Counted from the first letter of the stretch, positions 1-11,719 are shown. The stretch is 64,000 nucleotides of DNA from Daphnia carinata (GCF_022539665.2 NC_081333.1:5950971-6014970), one strand, 5' to 3'. Notes: generated by a model not told the origin, from the sequence alone. Program-made: numbers and translations.

Positions 1-38
1 GGGCGATTTTTCGCACGCTTATCCACGAAAACCAATCC

Positions 39-1307
39 ATGAGGCCCATCGAAAAATTTAGCAGATTGAAACTACACATAACGGAGGAAGCTGCTGGTGC
101 GATTTCGTACTTGGATCTAACTGAAGACAATTACACCAAGGCGATAGAAATTCTAAATGGGAAATACAACAAACCGAGATCGGTGAAAGCTGACCATTAT
201 ATTGCCATTACAGAACTAAGAAAAGTAGAACGTCAAGAGGACCACAAAGCCTTACGACAACTACACGACAAGGCAATGGGCCATGCTTTAAATCTCGACA
301 ACCTAGAACAGCCTACAGCTCAAAACGAAGCTATTATGGAGATCATCATAAGAAAACTGCCAATTGAGTTAATATCAAGATGGCACGGAGAGACCAGACG
401 GTCACAGAAGACATTGAAACATCTCTTTAGTTTCATCGATTCGATAGCTGAAGACTGGAAATATGCCTATTCCACAGAGAAACACGAGAAGAAGAAGACG
501 AAACCAGAAGCACCAGAGAAACCACAACGAGTTACGTTCGCAACAACGCCAACGGCAGCTGAGTTAGCAGTCACAGGGACTGCAACTGAATACCCAAGAA
601 ATCCGAAGTACCGGAAACAGTTTAACTTGGAAAAAAGTAGATGTTTATTTTGTAATGATAAACACCCCCCGACCAAATATGATGTCACACTAGAAAACAA
701 AATTGAGCAAGTTAAGAAAGAAAAAAGGTGTTGGAAGTGCCTTGGACAAAATCATCAAGTGAAAGAGCAATCAATAATAATAGCATCAAGTAAATGCTAC
801 AAATGCGGAAAAGATCACCACACGGCCATCTGCAACAGGGCAGTTAATCCGAAATCGGTGACGGCAACATTGGCGGCATCTCCAATGTTAAAGGTAGCAG
901 ATGACGCTCCTCTTTCAATAGAAGCACGCCTATTTGGTGGCGTATACGTCCAAACGGCAACAGTAATAGTGGAGGGCCCAAAAGGATGGTTGAAAGCTAT
1001 TGCTTACATCGATCAAGGATCGAATGCAACCTTAATTCGAAGCGAACTCGCTCAAACTCTAGGACTACAGGAAGTCGGGAAAATCAATCTGAAGCTGCAA
1101 GCAGTGGGACACGTGCATCCAGAAAAAGAACGGAGCGTAAGAAAGTTGCGACTTCAAGGACTCATCCCACAAGCCGAAGAGATTGAATTAGAAGCGATCG
1201 AGCAGCCCGAAATCGGGAAGGTTGCTGGATCAAAAAAGACAGAATTCGTCAGCGAACTTTGGAGTCAAGGATACCAACTCACAGATGACAGCCCACACAA
1301 CAATTGA
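39..1307 (+). pseudogene. BEL/Pao gag and aspartic-protease region (fragment)
   Basis: A 422-codon open frame. The first ~160 residues resemble the DUF1759 gag domain of BEL/Pao. Two cysteine clusters follow (CLFC near residue 205; CWKCLGQNH then CYKCGKDHHTAIC near 235-265), typical nucleic-acid-binding knuckles. Near residue 330 the protease active-site segment reads AYIDQGSNATLI, with Q where many aspartic proteases have S or T after the catalytic Asp; some Pao proteases also vary here. The true N-terminus is upstream of the window. The frame ends with a stop just where the protease should lead into the segment found at about 2,150. Confidence 0.82.
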
Positions 1308-2083
1308 AAGCCAAAAGTCATCGTAAGTCCGTCCCACTAGGACAACCAGGACAGGACTGATATAGGCGCGAAAATAGATGTACAGTAGCCACGTTTGTTG
1401 TCTAGGAAATCACTATATCTGTTCTTGACGTCTTAAGACCCACATTTGGCCAAATCCTGTGTTGCCAGTTTTGACATATATGTAATTCAAACGTAGAATG
1501 TTCAAAGTTTATTCTTTACAACTAAACTGGTAAGCAAATTGATACTGTAAGTGTCACTAAAATGAGGGAGTTAGAAAAATATATTTTATTTTGCATAAAA
1601 ATATTATCTCAAATAATTCATTTTCTTAAAAAATTTACAAATCATACTTAAGTTTCAAAATCTAAAAAAAAATTGCCTAATTTGTTTAATAACTTTTGAA
1701 GGATCGATGGTCTAACTTATTTTCGACTTTAATTTTTTGTTTGAAAATTGTTTTTTAGACCTGTTGTCGAAAAAAAAACTCGAATATTTTTCTATATTTC
1801 TATTGTATTGTTTGAAAATAATGATGTAGAGAATAGTCCAGTGGAAAGAGCGTCCGACTGTGATGCGGGAGACCCGAGTTCGATACCAGCCATATTCACA
1901 TCTTTTAAAATTACATTATTAAACGGTACAAAAGTGGTCCAGTTCACCGCCTAAACTGGTTGTGGACGACTGGTTAAAGATGCACACGGGCTTCGTTTCT
2001 GCCGGACATCTAGATGTGCAGAAGGCAGCCAAAACACGACATTTAAGAATTTCGCCCCGTCTTATGGACGTCGTAGTGGTCCA
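1308..2083 (+). repeat. Non-coding interval inside the BEL element, with tRNA-like SINE segment
   Basis: The BEL protease stops at 1,307 and recognisable BEL coding resumes near 2,150 (IDVLIGANQIW). Known BEL proteins need only a short connector here, so most of this interval looks inserted. It is AT-rich. At 1,829-1,893 it carries an A-box-like stretch (AGTCCAGTGG), an anticodon-arm-like stem with a GTG triplet in the loop, and a B-box-like GAGTTCGATACC, the layout of a tRNA-derived SINE head. I see no clean target duplication, so insert borders are uncertain. Confidence 0.5.
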
Positions 2084-4108
2084 GTGAGAACCAAAAATGG
2101 TCATTTAAAGGACATCAGTGTGCTGTGTGGGAGAATTCTAAGCGGGAGAGCAGGACCATGCCAAATCGACGTCTTGATCGGAGCGAATCAAATCTGGAAG
2201 GTTCTCGGCTCGAAACAGATCGTCTCGAAAACGGGTATTCGAGCGATAGAAAGCAAATTTGGATGGTTGTTACTTGGGCAAGATGAGACAGTGGCGATAT
2301 CGTCTAACACGGCAATCGGCTTTCTCTTAAAAGCCAAACAAGGAACACCAGAAAATTTGGAAGAAAACACAGACCAGAAAACTGACGAAATAGATTTCGC
2401 CAGATGGTGGAAGCTGGAAAGCTTGGATCCACTCGAAAAAATTCCACTATCTATACAGTGGAAATCCTATTCAGATTCCATTGTTCAAGATGAAGATGGA
2501 CATTATGTAGCACCACTCCCATGGAATGAAAATAAAAATCGTCTAAGCAAGAATGAAGCCATGGCAGAAGGTCAGGCAAAGGCGCTGATAAGAAGATTGG
2601 ACAGGGATAAGGAGATGAAGACTTCGTATGAAGCCGAATTCGCCAAATTAAAAGAGTTCAAATTCATTTCCAAAGCAGATACCTCATTTGGGGGTATCTA
2701 CACTATCCTGCCTCATCATCCGGTTGTCAGAAGTGACAAAACAACCAGCAGAGTTAGGCCTGTTTTCAACGGTTCAGCGAAACCGAAAACAGGTTTCAGC
2801 GCAAACGACTGCCTAGAAGAAGGACCCAATCTGAACCCGGACCTTCTCGACGTGATGTTGCTATTTAGGTTGAATCCAATCGTCTAGACAGCTGACATCA
2901 GACAAGCTTTTCTCATGGTGAAGCCACTTAAAGAAGACGCGGAAGCGTTAAGATTCTACTTAGAAGACGAAGACGTCCCAGGATCGCTGCAACTATACAA
3001 ATGGAATAGACTTCCATTCGGACTAACATGTAGCCCGGCAGTACTAAGGACCGTCTTGAAGAAACACTTGGAGTCCTATGAAAGCGAATTGGCAGGAAGC
3101 AGTAGACAGATCCTACGCCACCTATATGTAGACGACTATTTGTCAAATGCGCCTACATTAGAAGAAGCAATGGCCGTAATCGGAACTGTACTGAAACTTT
3201 TTGCGGACGCAAAAATGGACCTAAAAAAATGGGTGACGAACAATAGTGAGCTGCGTAGATATCTACAAAACCAAAATTTAACAGAAGACTCAGCCAATTC
3301 ACACTCGTGTCTTAACCTAGATCCACAGAAAGTACTTGGTGTAAGATGGAATACCAGCACGGATTGCTTTTATTTCAAGTCTGACGTGATTGTAGACGCA
3401 GCTACAAAAGTTAAAATTTTAACGAAAAGATCTTTCGCAAAAATTTCAACGAAACTGTTCGACCCACTTAGATTAATTGGACCCGTCACGCTACAATTCA
3501 AGCTTCTATTTCAAGAATTGTGGCAAATCAAAATTGGATGGGACGATGAAGTGCCCAAAGAGACGGAGATCCAGTTCAAACCAATAGTCGAAGATCTCAG
3601 AATAATTGAAAAGATACAAGTGCCAAGAATGATTTCTTTGCCACCGAACAAGCACACGCAAGAGTTGCACATATTTTGCGACGCTTCAACAAAAGCATAT
3701 GGTGCAGTGGCTTACGCGAAATCGCATTATCCAAATTTGATCCGCCTAATTTGTTGCAAGACAAGAGCAGCGCCACTTCCGAAGAATGAAGTATCGCTAC
3801 CGTGACTAGAATTGCTTAGTGCCGAGCTCGGTAGTGTATTAGCTGAAAGAATTGTCAATGCAATTGACAAGGTCCAATGGAAAGTACATCTTTGAACAGA
3901 CTCAATGGCAACTTTAGGGTGGATAAAAGGTGAGCCAACCCGTTGGAAACTGTTTGTCAGAAACAGAGTTGAGGCAATTAGAAGAAGGTCCAACCCAGAG
4001 CAATGGAAACACTGCCCTGGGAAAGACAATCCAGCAGACTACGCATCAAGAGGAACTACAGTAAAAAAATTGATTGCGGCTACTTTTTGGTGGGGAGGTC
4101 CGTCCTGA
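2084..4108 (+). pseudogene. BEL/Pao reverse transcriptase and RNase H, interrupted by stops
   Basis: One reading frame runs through RT and RNase H, broken by isolated stops (2,885-2,887, 3,803-3,805, about 3,893 and 4,106-4,108). Visible motifs: VRPVFNGSA (RT), TADIRQAF with the first catalytic Asp just after the first stop, LPFGLTCSPA, and an intact catalytic LYVDDYL near 3,122. RNase H begins at about 3,670 with IFCDASTKAYGAVAY. Two of the stops fall where a conserved Trp is expected (before TDSMATLGW and after GGPS), consistent with TGG to TGA transitions. RT copies the element's RNA to DNA and RNase H removes the template; this copy cannot do so as a whole. Confidence 0.85.
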
Positions 4109-4246
4109 CTGACTTATGACGAAAAAGAATGGCCGCAACATGGAAATCTGACATCAGAAGAAATGCAGTCGATGGAGAATGAGGCAAGATCCAAGAAAAG
4201 AATCGAAAGTCTTGCAGTTAGCAGCACCCTGAATTGATTTGATGCA

Positions 4247-5464
4247 TTGGCATCTCAAGCAAGCAGTTATCTCCTACGAACAATTGCCTGGATGTTTAGG
4301 CTTTTTAGGAAGAATTCTCTCGGTAAAGCAAAGGAATTGGTCAGAGGAAAGGAGATACCATGTCTCTCTGTCCACGAAATCGCCACCGCCGAAAGCTTTA
4401 TCTTGAAGTCTATCCAGAAAAGGGCATTTCCAGAACTGTACGAATCCCTTCAGGATGGAAAACCGCCTGGCAAACTGCTATGCAATCTAGAAACCTTAAG
4501 ACCTATTTGGGATGCACAAGACAAACTGATTCGAGTGACTGGACGAGTAGGTCCAGCCTTAAAGGAACTGCTGATCGACCCGCCGATTTTTCTCCCAGCA
4601 AGCGAGAAGATTGTGGACATGATTATCCAATATCATCATGTTAAAAGGAAACATGCCGGTGTCCAAAACACTTTGACGTTTTTACGAAATCGTTTTTGGA
4701 TAATTCGTGCCCGCCAACGGATAAAAAGTGTCATGAAACAGTGCGTGAAGTGTCAAAGAGTGCAATCGCGTCCCTTCAATGAAGAAACAGCTTCAATGCC
4801 CTTGGATCGTACCAAGAGAGCACAACCCTTTGAAGTTATCGGGATTGACTACTTCGGACCAATGTATGTCTCCTAATTGAAAAAGACAGTGAAGGGAACG
4901 ATGTCGAGAAAACTCGTGTAGGAGAAAAAAAAGGTGCACGCGTGTTTGTTTACTTGTGCCGTCACAAGAGCCGTGCATTTGGAGCTCGTGACTGATTTAA
5001 CTGCCCAAACGTTTATGCACGCGTTAAGAAGAATGATGTCGCGTAGAGAAGATTGCAAAATTATCTACAGTGACAACACGTCAACATTTACATGTGCGGC
5101 AAAACTGATATCAGAAGACCCTACCCTAGCCAACTGGTTGTCAAGCAAGGGTATTACATGGAAGTTCTCCCCCAGTCTAGCCCCATGGTGGGGCGGGTTC
5201 TGGGAGAGAATGGTGCGCTCCGTTAAAGAACCGTTAAGGAAAGTGTTGGGGAAAATGAAAGTGAGCTACGACCAGCTTCATACCATTTTGGTCGAAATCG
5301 AAGCTATCGTGAACTCACGGCCTCTCACTTATGTGTCTGGAGACGCACAATCATTTGAAGTTTTATCTCCGCAAAAGCTGCTGACTGGAAGGCAACCTGG
5401 TGCCACAACAGAGTTACCCGACTCTACAAAAAATGAGCCGAGACGAGCTTATCGAATTGGATAA
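4247..5464 (+). pseudogene. BEL/Pao integrase (zinc-binding and catalytic core), interrupted
   Basis: Same frame as the RT. The zinc-binding module shows the HHCC pattern: YHHVKRKHAG near 4,631 and KQCVKCQRV near 4,739. The catalytic core has Asp in GIDYFGP (about 4,847), Asp in YSDNTSTF (about 5,068) and Glu in GGFWERMV (about 5,200), so all three DDE residues are present. Stops at 4,874-4,876 and about 4,919 separate the first Asp from the rest. The frame closes at 5,464, where a one-base shift moves to the DUF5641-like tail. Confidence 0.85.
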
Positions 5465-5972
5465 GAAAAGAAGCGAGCACGCACTAACATGGTGGAGGCT
5501 TTGGCAAGACTCGTACCTGTCTGACCTTAAGCGATTTTACTGTCGCAGGGGCAAGGGTACGAGAATTCCACGTGTTGGCGAAGTCGTCTTATTAAAAGAG
5601 CCGAACATCAAGCGAGTTTCATGGCCGACGGCCATTGTTACTGAACTTGTCCCTGGCTACGACGACAAGGTGAGAGCTGTTACCCTACGGCTACGATCGG
5701 GAAAGGAAACCACCCGAGGCATCCAGACTGTCTATCCTCTAGAAGTAGAAGCCGATATCGACACACTAGTCGACGACGCTGAAGCCGGCGAAAAGGAGAA
5801 AACTACTTCGAAGAAGAAAAAGAAGAATCCGCTCCGTAAGAAGAAATCGGAATCGCACGAGGGAGTTGGCGATTCCGGCGGGGAGGATGTTGCGGATTCC
5901 CAAAACGAAGACAACTACGGGGTTTTCAGATTTGGAAGACCCGTCAGAAGACCTGCTATTTTTGATATTTAA
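5400..5972 (+). pseudogene. BEL/Pao C-terminal DUF5641-like domain with lysine-rich tail
   Basis: The frame overlaps the end of the integrase and holds TWWRLWQDSYLSDL followed by PRVGEVVLLKEPNIKR and WPTAIVTELVPG, the usual DUF5641 signature downstream of BEL/Pao integrase. The tail (about residues 130-155) is a run of lysines and glutamates, possibly a nuclear-localisation segment. The first codons of the open frame are out of frame with the element; the real domain begins near 5,440. Stop at 5,970-5,972. Confidence 0.8.
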
Positions 5973-6231
5973 TAATATTATTTCTATGATTATTTCTGCA
6001 TGCCACTAGAGGCACTGTTTCGCAGAGCCTTCTTAGTGGCCGATATCGGCAATGGCCGACTCTTCTGAATTTCCCATATGCCCCAAGCAGACGTCTCTAT
6101 TATAAGTCAGTTCAAATAAAGTGTCAGTGAAACAGCTATCAAGTGTCTTTCTCCCTACAAACGTGTTTACTAAGGTATTAAGTTGTAATTTGAGTTTAAT
6201 TTAACTTCCCCTTAGTTTAGAATTCGTTACA

Positions 6232-6930
6232 ATATCTTAGTCGGGACATTAGACGGCTAAGGTTAGAAATACTTACGATCGTTATTTAATTATATCTGCA
6301 AATTATGGGTATGCTACTTAACTTTACTTCACGCCACTTAATGCTTTTGCTCATTTTTTTTATTGTGTTGCTACTGAACTGTCTTACTAGTTTATTTTTT
6401 TCTTCTTTTTCTTCTTTGTAGGTTTTGACAGGTGGCTTTGCCTGGCAATTTTACAGTTTCAGCAGGCCGTTTTAATGCTTTTGTTATTTCTTAAGTTCTT
6501 TGCTTTGATCAACGAATTTTTAAACCGTTCTTCAGGACGCTTGAAAGCTTTTGCTTTTTCTTATCACTCGTTTGGTAAATGGTTGGATGGATTAAAACAT
6601 GCAAGGTAAGTTTATTTATAGTTATAAGCAGCACATTCGTATAATTATTGCATTTTTTTTTTAGAACAATCATCTTATCGGGATTCGTGGTCACGATCCC
6701 AAAACCATCAATCGGCTCATTAGTCGGCGCTTGTTCACCAAGCATAATCGTAAGAATTCAAGCGTTATGTATTACATTACATTATGTTAAAATACACAAG
6801 TCAATTGAGATTATGTTAGTTTATTTTTAAGGTATGTCAATTTGTAAACATTCGTCATATAAAATACATGTAACAAACAAACAAACGTTAATTCAATTAT
6901 AGACACATCAAATTACCAGGTTTTATTTCG
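6232..6930. other. Non-coding AT-rich interval
   Basis: No coding region with family resemblance. T-rich tracts occur near 6,350-6,420 and 6,650. I see no repeat shared with the rest of the window. Confidence 0.4.
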
Positions 6931-6937
6931 TATAAAT

Positions 6938-8830
6938 TTAGAAAACATACCTCATTATCTTGATAGCGCGCTCAAAGCTGGAACAGTACGGAATTCTTAG
7001 TTGGGCCCTTTTTTTCCGGGGAGCCCTTATTTTGTCACGGCAGAGTAGCGTTCTAGTAAGGGATTCTTCTTCGGCCAGTTTCCGCAATACCATTGTAATC
7101 TTGTAGAATTTTAAATTAGATCCGCCTGCCAACTGCAAAAATTTTGGTTATTAATTATTCATTACATATTATTGTGCAAATTTAAATTACCTTCTTCTAT
7201 TGGTGGTGCATTCCTTCACAGTCGTTATTGGTACACGTTAAGATGTTGAAGCATGATCAGTTCTCCGGAGTCCAGAATATGCCACTAATCCAATTCCGCT
7301 CCATATATTCCATGAGTGCTGGAAGTTCGCTAGGCACCGAGCTCTTCAACGCATCCAACACGCTAGGAATTTTACCAGCTACAAAAAATTAAGTTCACAA
7401 ATGTTATTTATGGCCATTAAATTCAACATTTGTGTGCTATTTACCAGGAAGATGTACAAGGCATAGCAGGCGAAACACAAAGTCTCGCACTGTATTCGGT
7501 CCCTTGTTGTTGTAGAGGTTGGCAAGGTGAAGATCCCGGATCATTTTCAGAACGGCATGGCACCAGTGGAAATTGCAGCCAAAGTGCTGACAATCCAGAA
7601 AGTGCATGCGGACAGCCGTAAATATAGCAACTTCGAAATCGGTCCCGATCCGCTGGACTCTAGGAAGGGATATAATATCCTATAGCAATATTGAATTTAT
7701 TATTTTTACATTACAAGCTATTTGTAGATGAGAAAGTATAAATACATCTATCTTCTCGATGACAGCGCTATAGTCGGCTGCTCTTCTCCTGGTCATGCAA
7801 CAAAACAGTAAACGTACTTCTCTTATTTCATTCTTGTCGTTCTTGATGAACCCATTGATCGTGAAGAGCTATACAGAGATAAATAGGTTATAGTTAACTT
7901 TGATTACATTATCCAGATAATTAAACGCATCTGTTTGATGGGTTCATCAACAAAATAGAATGTTGCGTCCATAAATCTATTTTTGCAGTATTCCAGTAGG
8001 CGCTTCATGGTAGGGATGAAGAACAGAAGGTACCGGGTACGGTCTTGGGCCGTTCCAGCGAAGATGGCGCCCTGATACCAGTCGGGTAGGAAAAAATTCT
8101 CCACTACAGGAATAAAAGGGTCATCTTTCCTGGGATTAGCGAGCACAACCTTCGCTCTTTTGTAACTGGAATAGAAACTTTAACCATTAACCATAATCCT
8201 GATATAATTTATTTATTTAATGTACCGTAAACGACCAGTGGCCAAATCAACACCCGGCATGTGTCTTCCTTCTATGGACTTGCGTTTCTTCACTTCGGCA
8301 AATAAAATCCCCATGGGGTCCGTAAACTGTTGATCGACGCAGGCTTTCTTTGATTCTCTAAAGATGTCAACCTAAAAAGTATAAATATTCCTAATTACAC
8401 ATTTAGAAACTCAAATAACTTTTTTTCTAAAAACACTTAATCTTTCTGGTTTCCTATGTCTGGTGGGTGATTGTGGGTGTTCTCTTGGTCGTGGAGAACA
8501 AGGGTGAAGTCAGCATTATCGTAATTGAGCAAACTGTCCAAAAGGGGGGTTTTCTTTTGTTTCATGATAGCTTTACATGGGTTTCCAGAAGGTCGGGTGG
8601 TACAGCGCCATGTATATGTGCTCTTACTGGTGGCTTATTTGCTGAAGAAAAATCCTATAGTAAGAAAGGAAACCCTCTTTTAGTCTTATTCAATTAGCAC
8701 TTACATTCGAATTATTACCTAATCCATCAGTAAGCTTATGGAGTCCCTTGTTCGTTCCTTCTTCATGAAGGATGGCTCCGTCGGTTCCTCATGCGAGGAT
8801 TGCTACCAAAAACGTTTAGTTAATAAAATA
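6938..8830 (-). pseudogene. FLYWCH zinc finger plus MULE-type transposase gene, spliced and broken
   Basis: Read on the minus strand, exon-like blocks appear in family order. At about 8,738-8,815 a segment reads KGLHKLTDGL. At about 8,455-8,660 is a FLYWCH-like finger with YTWRC, NPCKA and THNHPPD, supplying the C-C-H-H ligands. At about 8,220-8,370 is a linker block. At 7,904-8,150 is DWYQGAIFAG then FMDATFYFVDEPIKQM, the MULE core with its first Asp. At about 7,690-7,870 is LFTINGFI then MTRRRAADYSAVIEKI. At about 7,440-7,670 is GTDFEVAIFTAV and GCNFHWCHAVLK. At about 7,200-7,380 is SCFNILTCTNNDCEG. The last block is 6,938-7,138. GT-AG introns separate several blocks. In-frame stops lie in the finger (8,640 area) and just before SCFN (a TGA where Trp is usual). 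Either a decayed transposon or a decayed domesticated gene. Confidence 0.7.
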
Positions 8831-9620
8831 CTAAGACAAGTTGCGATAAAGAAGAAATATATACCTCCATTGTCGATTCGTTGGGTTCGGCAAATGTTTC
8901 TTTTGTTCTTCCATCGCTTTCATATGATCTCGGGATTGCAGATTCTGGAGACAGGTCTGGTAGGATGTTGCAGATCGGTTGAGGCTGAGGTTGGGCCCTA
9001 CGTCTTCGTCGTGGTGGTGGAACTGGAGGAGTTGCCTTAAGAAAAGGAGACAACTTAGAAAGAACAGGAGACACAACAAGACTCACCAAGGATGACATTG
9101 TCAACGGAGAAAGTGGGGAGGGTGGAAAAGACGGAGCTGCTGAACCACGCGGAGAATGAATCTGACGAGAAGTGCGAGGAGTTGAGCGCTGTCGTGGTGA
9201 TGAGGGACGACATGGACAAGCTGGAACTAGAGGTTTTTTTGCCTACGTATGAAGGGTCGAAAATTCTCCTGGGCTTCAGCAATCATTTAGGACGCCCTCC
9301 TTCAGAGCCAGCAACAGCAATAACAGCTACATCGCCATTGGATCCTCCAGATACTGCACCATCAACATCCGCTACCTCTTCGGTGGAACCTTGGACTGCA
9401 CTACCACCAGAACACATGGCGCACCGATAAAAGTTACTGAACTACTTACTACATGGAGGCGATACACCCTTATGGAAGTTAACACACAACGAAAACGATG
9501 GACAGGAACATGGCACCTAAGGCAAATGCAGAATTGCTTCCGGTCGATAACGCTGGATTTGCATCCCGAAGATTGAAAGAGAGCTGAAGACCTGGTAATG
9601 GTGCTAGTGCTAGAGCGAAG
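8830..9620 (-). other. Low-complexity, possibly coding upstream part of the FLYWCH/MULE gene
   Basis: Minus-strand translation gives Ser/Pro/Arg-rich low-complexity peptide (for example PPVPPPRRRRRAQPQPQP near 9,000 and a serine-rich stretch at 9,090-9,270). It could be the disordered N-terminus of the MULE gene, but I recognise no domain and no start codon can be fixed. The plus-strand open frames here look like shadows. Confidence 0.3.
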
Positions 9621-9794
9621 TCTAAGACAAATTATTAAAGTCGTATGGTATTATTGTATCCCTCTATATAGTCAGTCAGACTTGAGGAACGTAAAAGGGG
9701 AGGAGCCAAACTTTATTACACCTCTCGGCAAATAGGAATGAAGCACTTCTTGCTGTAGCGGTGAATGTAGATTACCTGGAGTTATGTAAAGCTT

Positions 9795-10095
9795 TTCTTT
9801 CAATTCGCCGCAGGCAATCGTCATCAGCTTCCGGGATACAAGGTCTTTTGTGTTAACCATTAAATGTGTTGCATCCATAAGTCTTAAGCTGGTTAATCCG
9901 ACGATCTCTGACCTTCCTACGTCTTTTCTTTCGATTCGCCGAAAGCAACCATCTTTAACCTCTTCGTCTTAAGCACCCATAAGTCTTAATCTGCTAAAGC
10001 CGATGATCTTCTACTTCTGCAAATCTCTTCTTTCTATTCGCCGCCGGCAACCATCTTCAACTTCCTCGGCTTTAGCACCCATAAATCCTCTACAT
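9795..10095. repeat. Three degenerate tandem units of about 100 bp
   Basis: Units begin near 9,795, 9,918 and 10,020. Each contains a TTCTTTC-ATTCGCCG core followed by GCAA-C-ATC and, about 50 bp later, GCA-CCATAA(G/A)TC. The minus-strand peptides of the units are also alike (RLMGA/RLMDA, then CRRRIERRD/CFRRIERKD), so this may be a decayed coding repeat. I do not recognise the protein. Confidence 0.6.
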
Positions 10096-10171
10096 CAATT
10101 TTATTTCAATGTCATTACAAATATTAACTTAATGCTTTGGCGAAATACGTCACTTGATGAGTAATGCTATG

Positions 10172-10518
10172 TCATCCACTTCTGTGGTGGAATCCTCCTC
10201 TTGGTAAAGAAGTTGAGGAATAGTTAAAATGTTACAAATAATTTCTTCATTACCCTTCTACCATCTTTTACCAGCTTCTCTCTCATCTAAGCTCTTGTAT
10301 CTCAACAGTTTCTCTTACTCTTGGTGAAGAACTTGCTTTCATACAGATGAAGATACATTAACATTCTTCTACTATTCATAGTTAACTTAACCGTAAATGT
10401 TATCAAAAATCTCAGACGAAATGTAACCACAGAGAACCGAAGACAGGACTACTCGTGTCACAGCTTAGAGCGTTACCGATATGGTAAGACTTACTTTGTA
10501 TTCGTTCTGATAGTTGTA
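10172..10518 (+). repeat. Direct repeat, copy 1 (about 350 bp)
   Basis: Begins GTCATCCACTTCTGTGGT and ends near AGTTGTATAA. Copy 2 lies at 10,793-11,145 in the same orientation, clearly alignable with scattered substitutions and small indels. The 270-bp spacer is unrelated. Confidence 0.85.
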
Positions 10519-10792
10519 TAATGGTATCGTTATCTAAAAGTGGGCGTAGATAATTTGTATCTAGCAGAACTAGATAATCGCCAGCACTACTTAATACTGA
10601 CTGGTTGTCAATTCAGAAGTACCATTATTTACCATTTCAGTAGTCTTTCCCTAAACACCAGTGATTAGTTTCTTCCAAAAAATCCTTTTATAGAATAATT
10701 TTCATTATTGAAGCATTTTTTTACACGAATATAGTTTAGATATTATTGGAAGTTTTTTAAATAAGTTTCGAACAATAATTGCAAATTATTTC

Positions 10793-11145
10793 AGTCATCC
10801 ACTTCTGTGGTAGAATCCTCCTCTCGGTAAAGAAGTTGAGGAATAGTTAAAATGCTAAGTTACAAATAATTTGTTTTTCCCCCATCTACCATCTTCTACC
10901 AGCTCCTCTCTCATCCTTTCTCTTGTATCTCAACAGTTCTTCTTGCTCCTGGTGAGGAACTTGCTTTCACATCGGTGAAGATTCATTAACATTCTTCTAC
11001 TTTTCATAGTTAATTAACCGCAAATGTGTTCAAAAACCTCAGACGAGATATCACCAAATAGAGCCGAACACAGGAATACTCGCTTCACAGCTTAGGGCGT
11101 TACTGATTTGGTTATGACTTGATGTGCATTCTTTGTTAGTTGTAT
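10793..11145 (+). repeat. Direct repeat, copy 2 (about 350 bp)
   Basis: Same unit as 10,172-10,518. Shared landmarks in order are AAGAAGTTGAGGAATAGTTA, TTGTATCTCAACAGTT, ACATTCTTCTACT and CTTCACAGCTTAG-GCGTTAC (written here as in copy 2 or as the shared core). Not obviously coding. Confidence 0.85.
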
Positions 11146-11165
11146 AAGCAAGTACAACATGAATG

Positions 11166-11615
11166 CAACTGGAAAAGTTGGTTATGCCCAAATATAATGC
11201 GAAAAAAGTAGTAAATATTTCTGGTTCTGCCCTAATAATATTTTATTAAATGTACTATATTCGATATAAAACATTGCATGGTCCCCTGCAATTTAAATTA
11301 AAAGAGGATAACAGATAAATATTTTCATATAAGTAATGAGTTAACACCAACGAATTTTTAAAAAAGGAAATGGATATAGCCCGACGCTCTTACGCAATAA
11401 GTTGCCTACCGGATTGGAGGCTCATCGTTCCTACTGGAACAAAGAAAAATGAAATAGGATTATTTCTAAGGAGAAATAGGACTAAAGCCGAGGAGAAATA
11501 GGACTGATGCCATGGAGAAATAGGACTGTCCTAAAAGTTATTAAAAGTCAATCCTATTTCTCCCAGTCCTATTTCTCCAGTCCTATTTCGTTTCAGTCCT
11601 ATTTCACCGCCAATC
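11166..11615 (+). mobile_element. GAAATAGGACT-module element, half copy
   Basis: A 280-bp AT-rich part (from GGAAAAGTTGGTTATG at about 11,172) is followed by an array of short modules: GAGAAATAGGACT repeated forward, then AGTCCTATTTC repeated in reverse, ending at the terminal sequence CACCGCCAATC. The same order is found at 43,570-43,992, and the mirror image at 43,081-43,560. This copy is therefore one arm of the palindromic family member. No coding potential beyond the repeat-encoded peptide. Confidence 0.8.
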
Positions 11616-11719
11616 CGGAAGAAAAATTGCTTTTGGGGGCAAGTTGTACAAATGATATGTGTGATATTGGGCACGAAATTTAGCGTGCAAGGGAAGGGTG
11701 AAGTCAAACTGCGAAAATG

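Larger units (their letters stand above)
1..6231 (+). mobile_element. BEL/Pao-type LTR retrotransposon, 5' truncated by window edge, decayed
   Basis: Coding order on the plus strand is gag-like (DUF1759-type) with zinc knuckles, aspartic protease, reverse transcriptase, RNase H, zinc-binding and core integrase, then a DUF5641-like tail, which is the order of BEL/Pao pol. The 5' LTR and primer site lie outside the window. After the last codon (5,972) comes about 260 bp of non-coding sequence with an AATAAA at 6,116, ending near TTCGTTACA at 6,231; this is the likely 3' LTR, but its borders cannot be confirmed without a partner LTR. Positions 1,308-2,083 do not look like BEL coding sequence and carry a tRNA-like segment. 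Isolated stops and at least one frameshift show that the copy is not functional. Confidence 0.9.

Noticed and set aside
467-700. Minus-strand open frame in BEL element 1
   Set aside because: Shadow of the gag frame on the opposite strand; no own motif.
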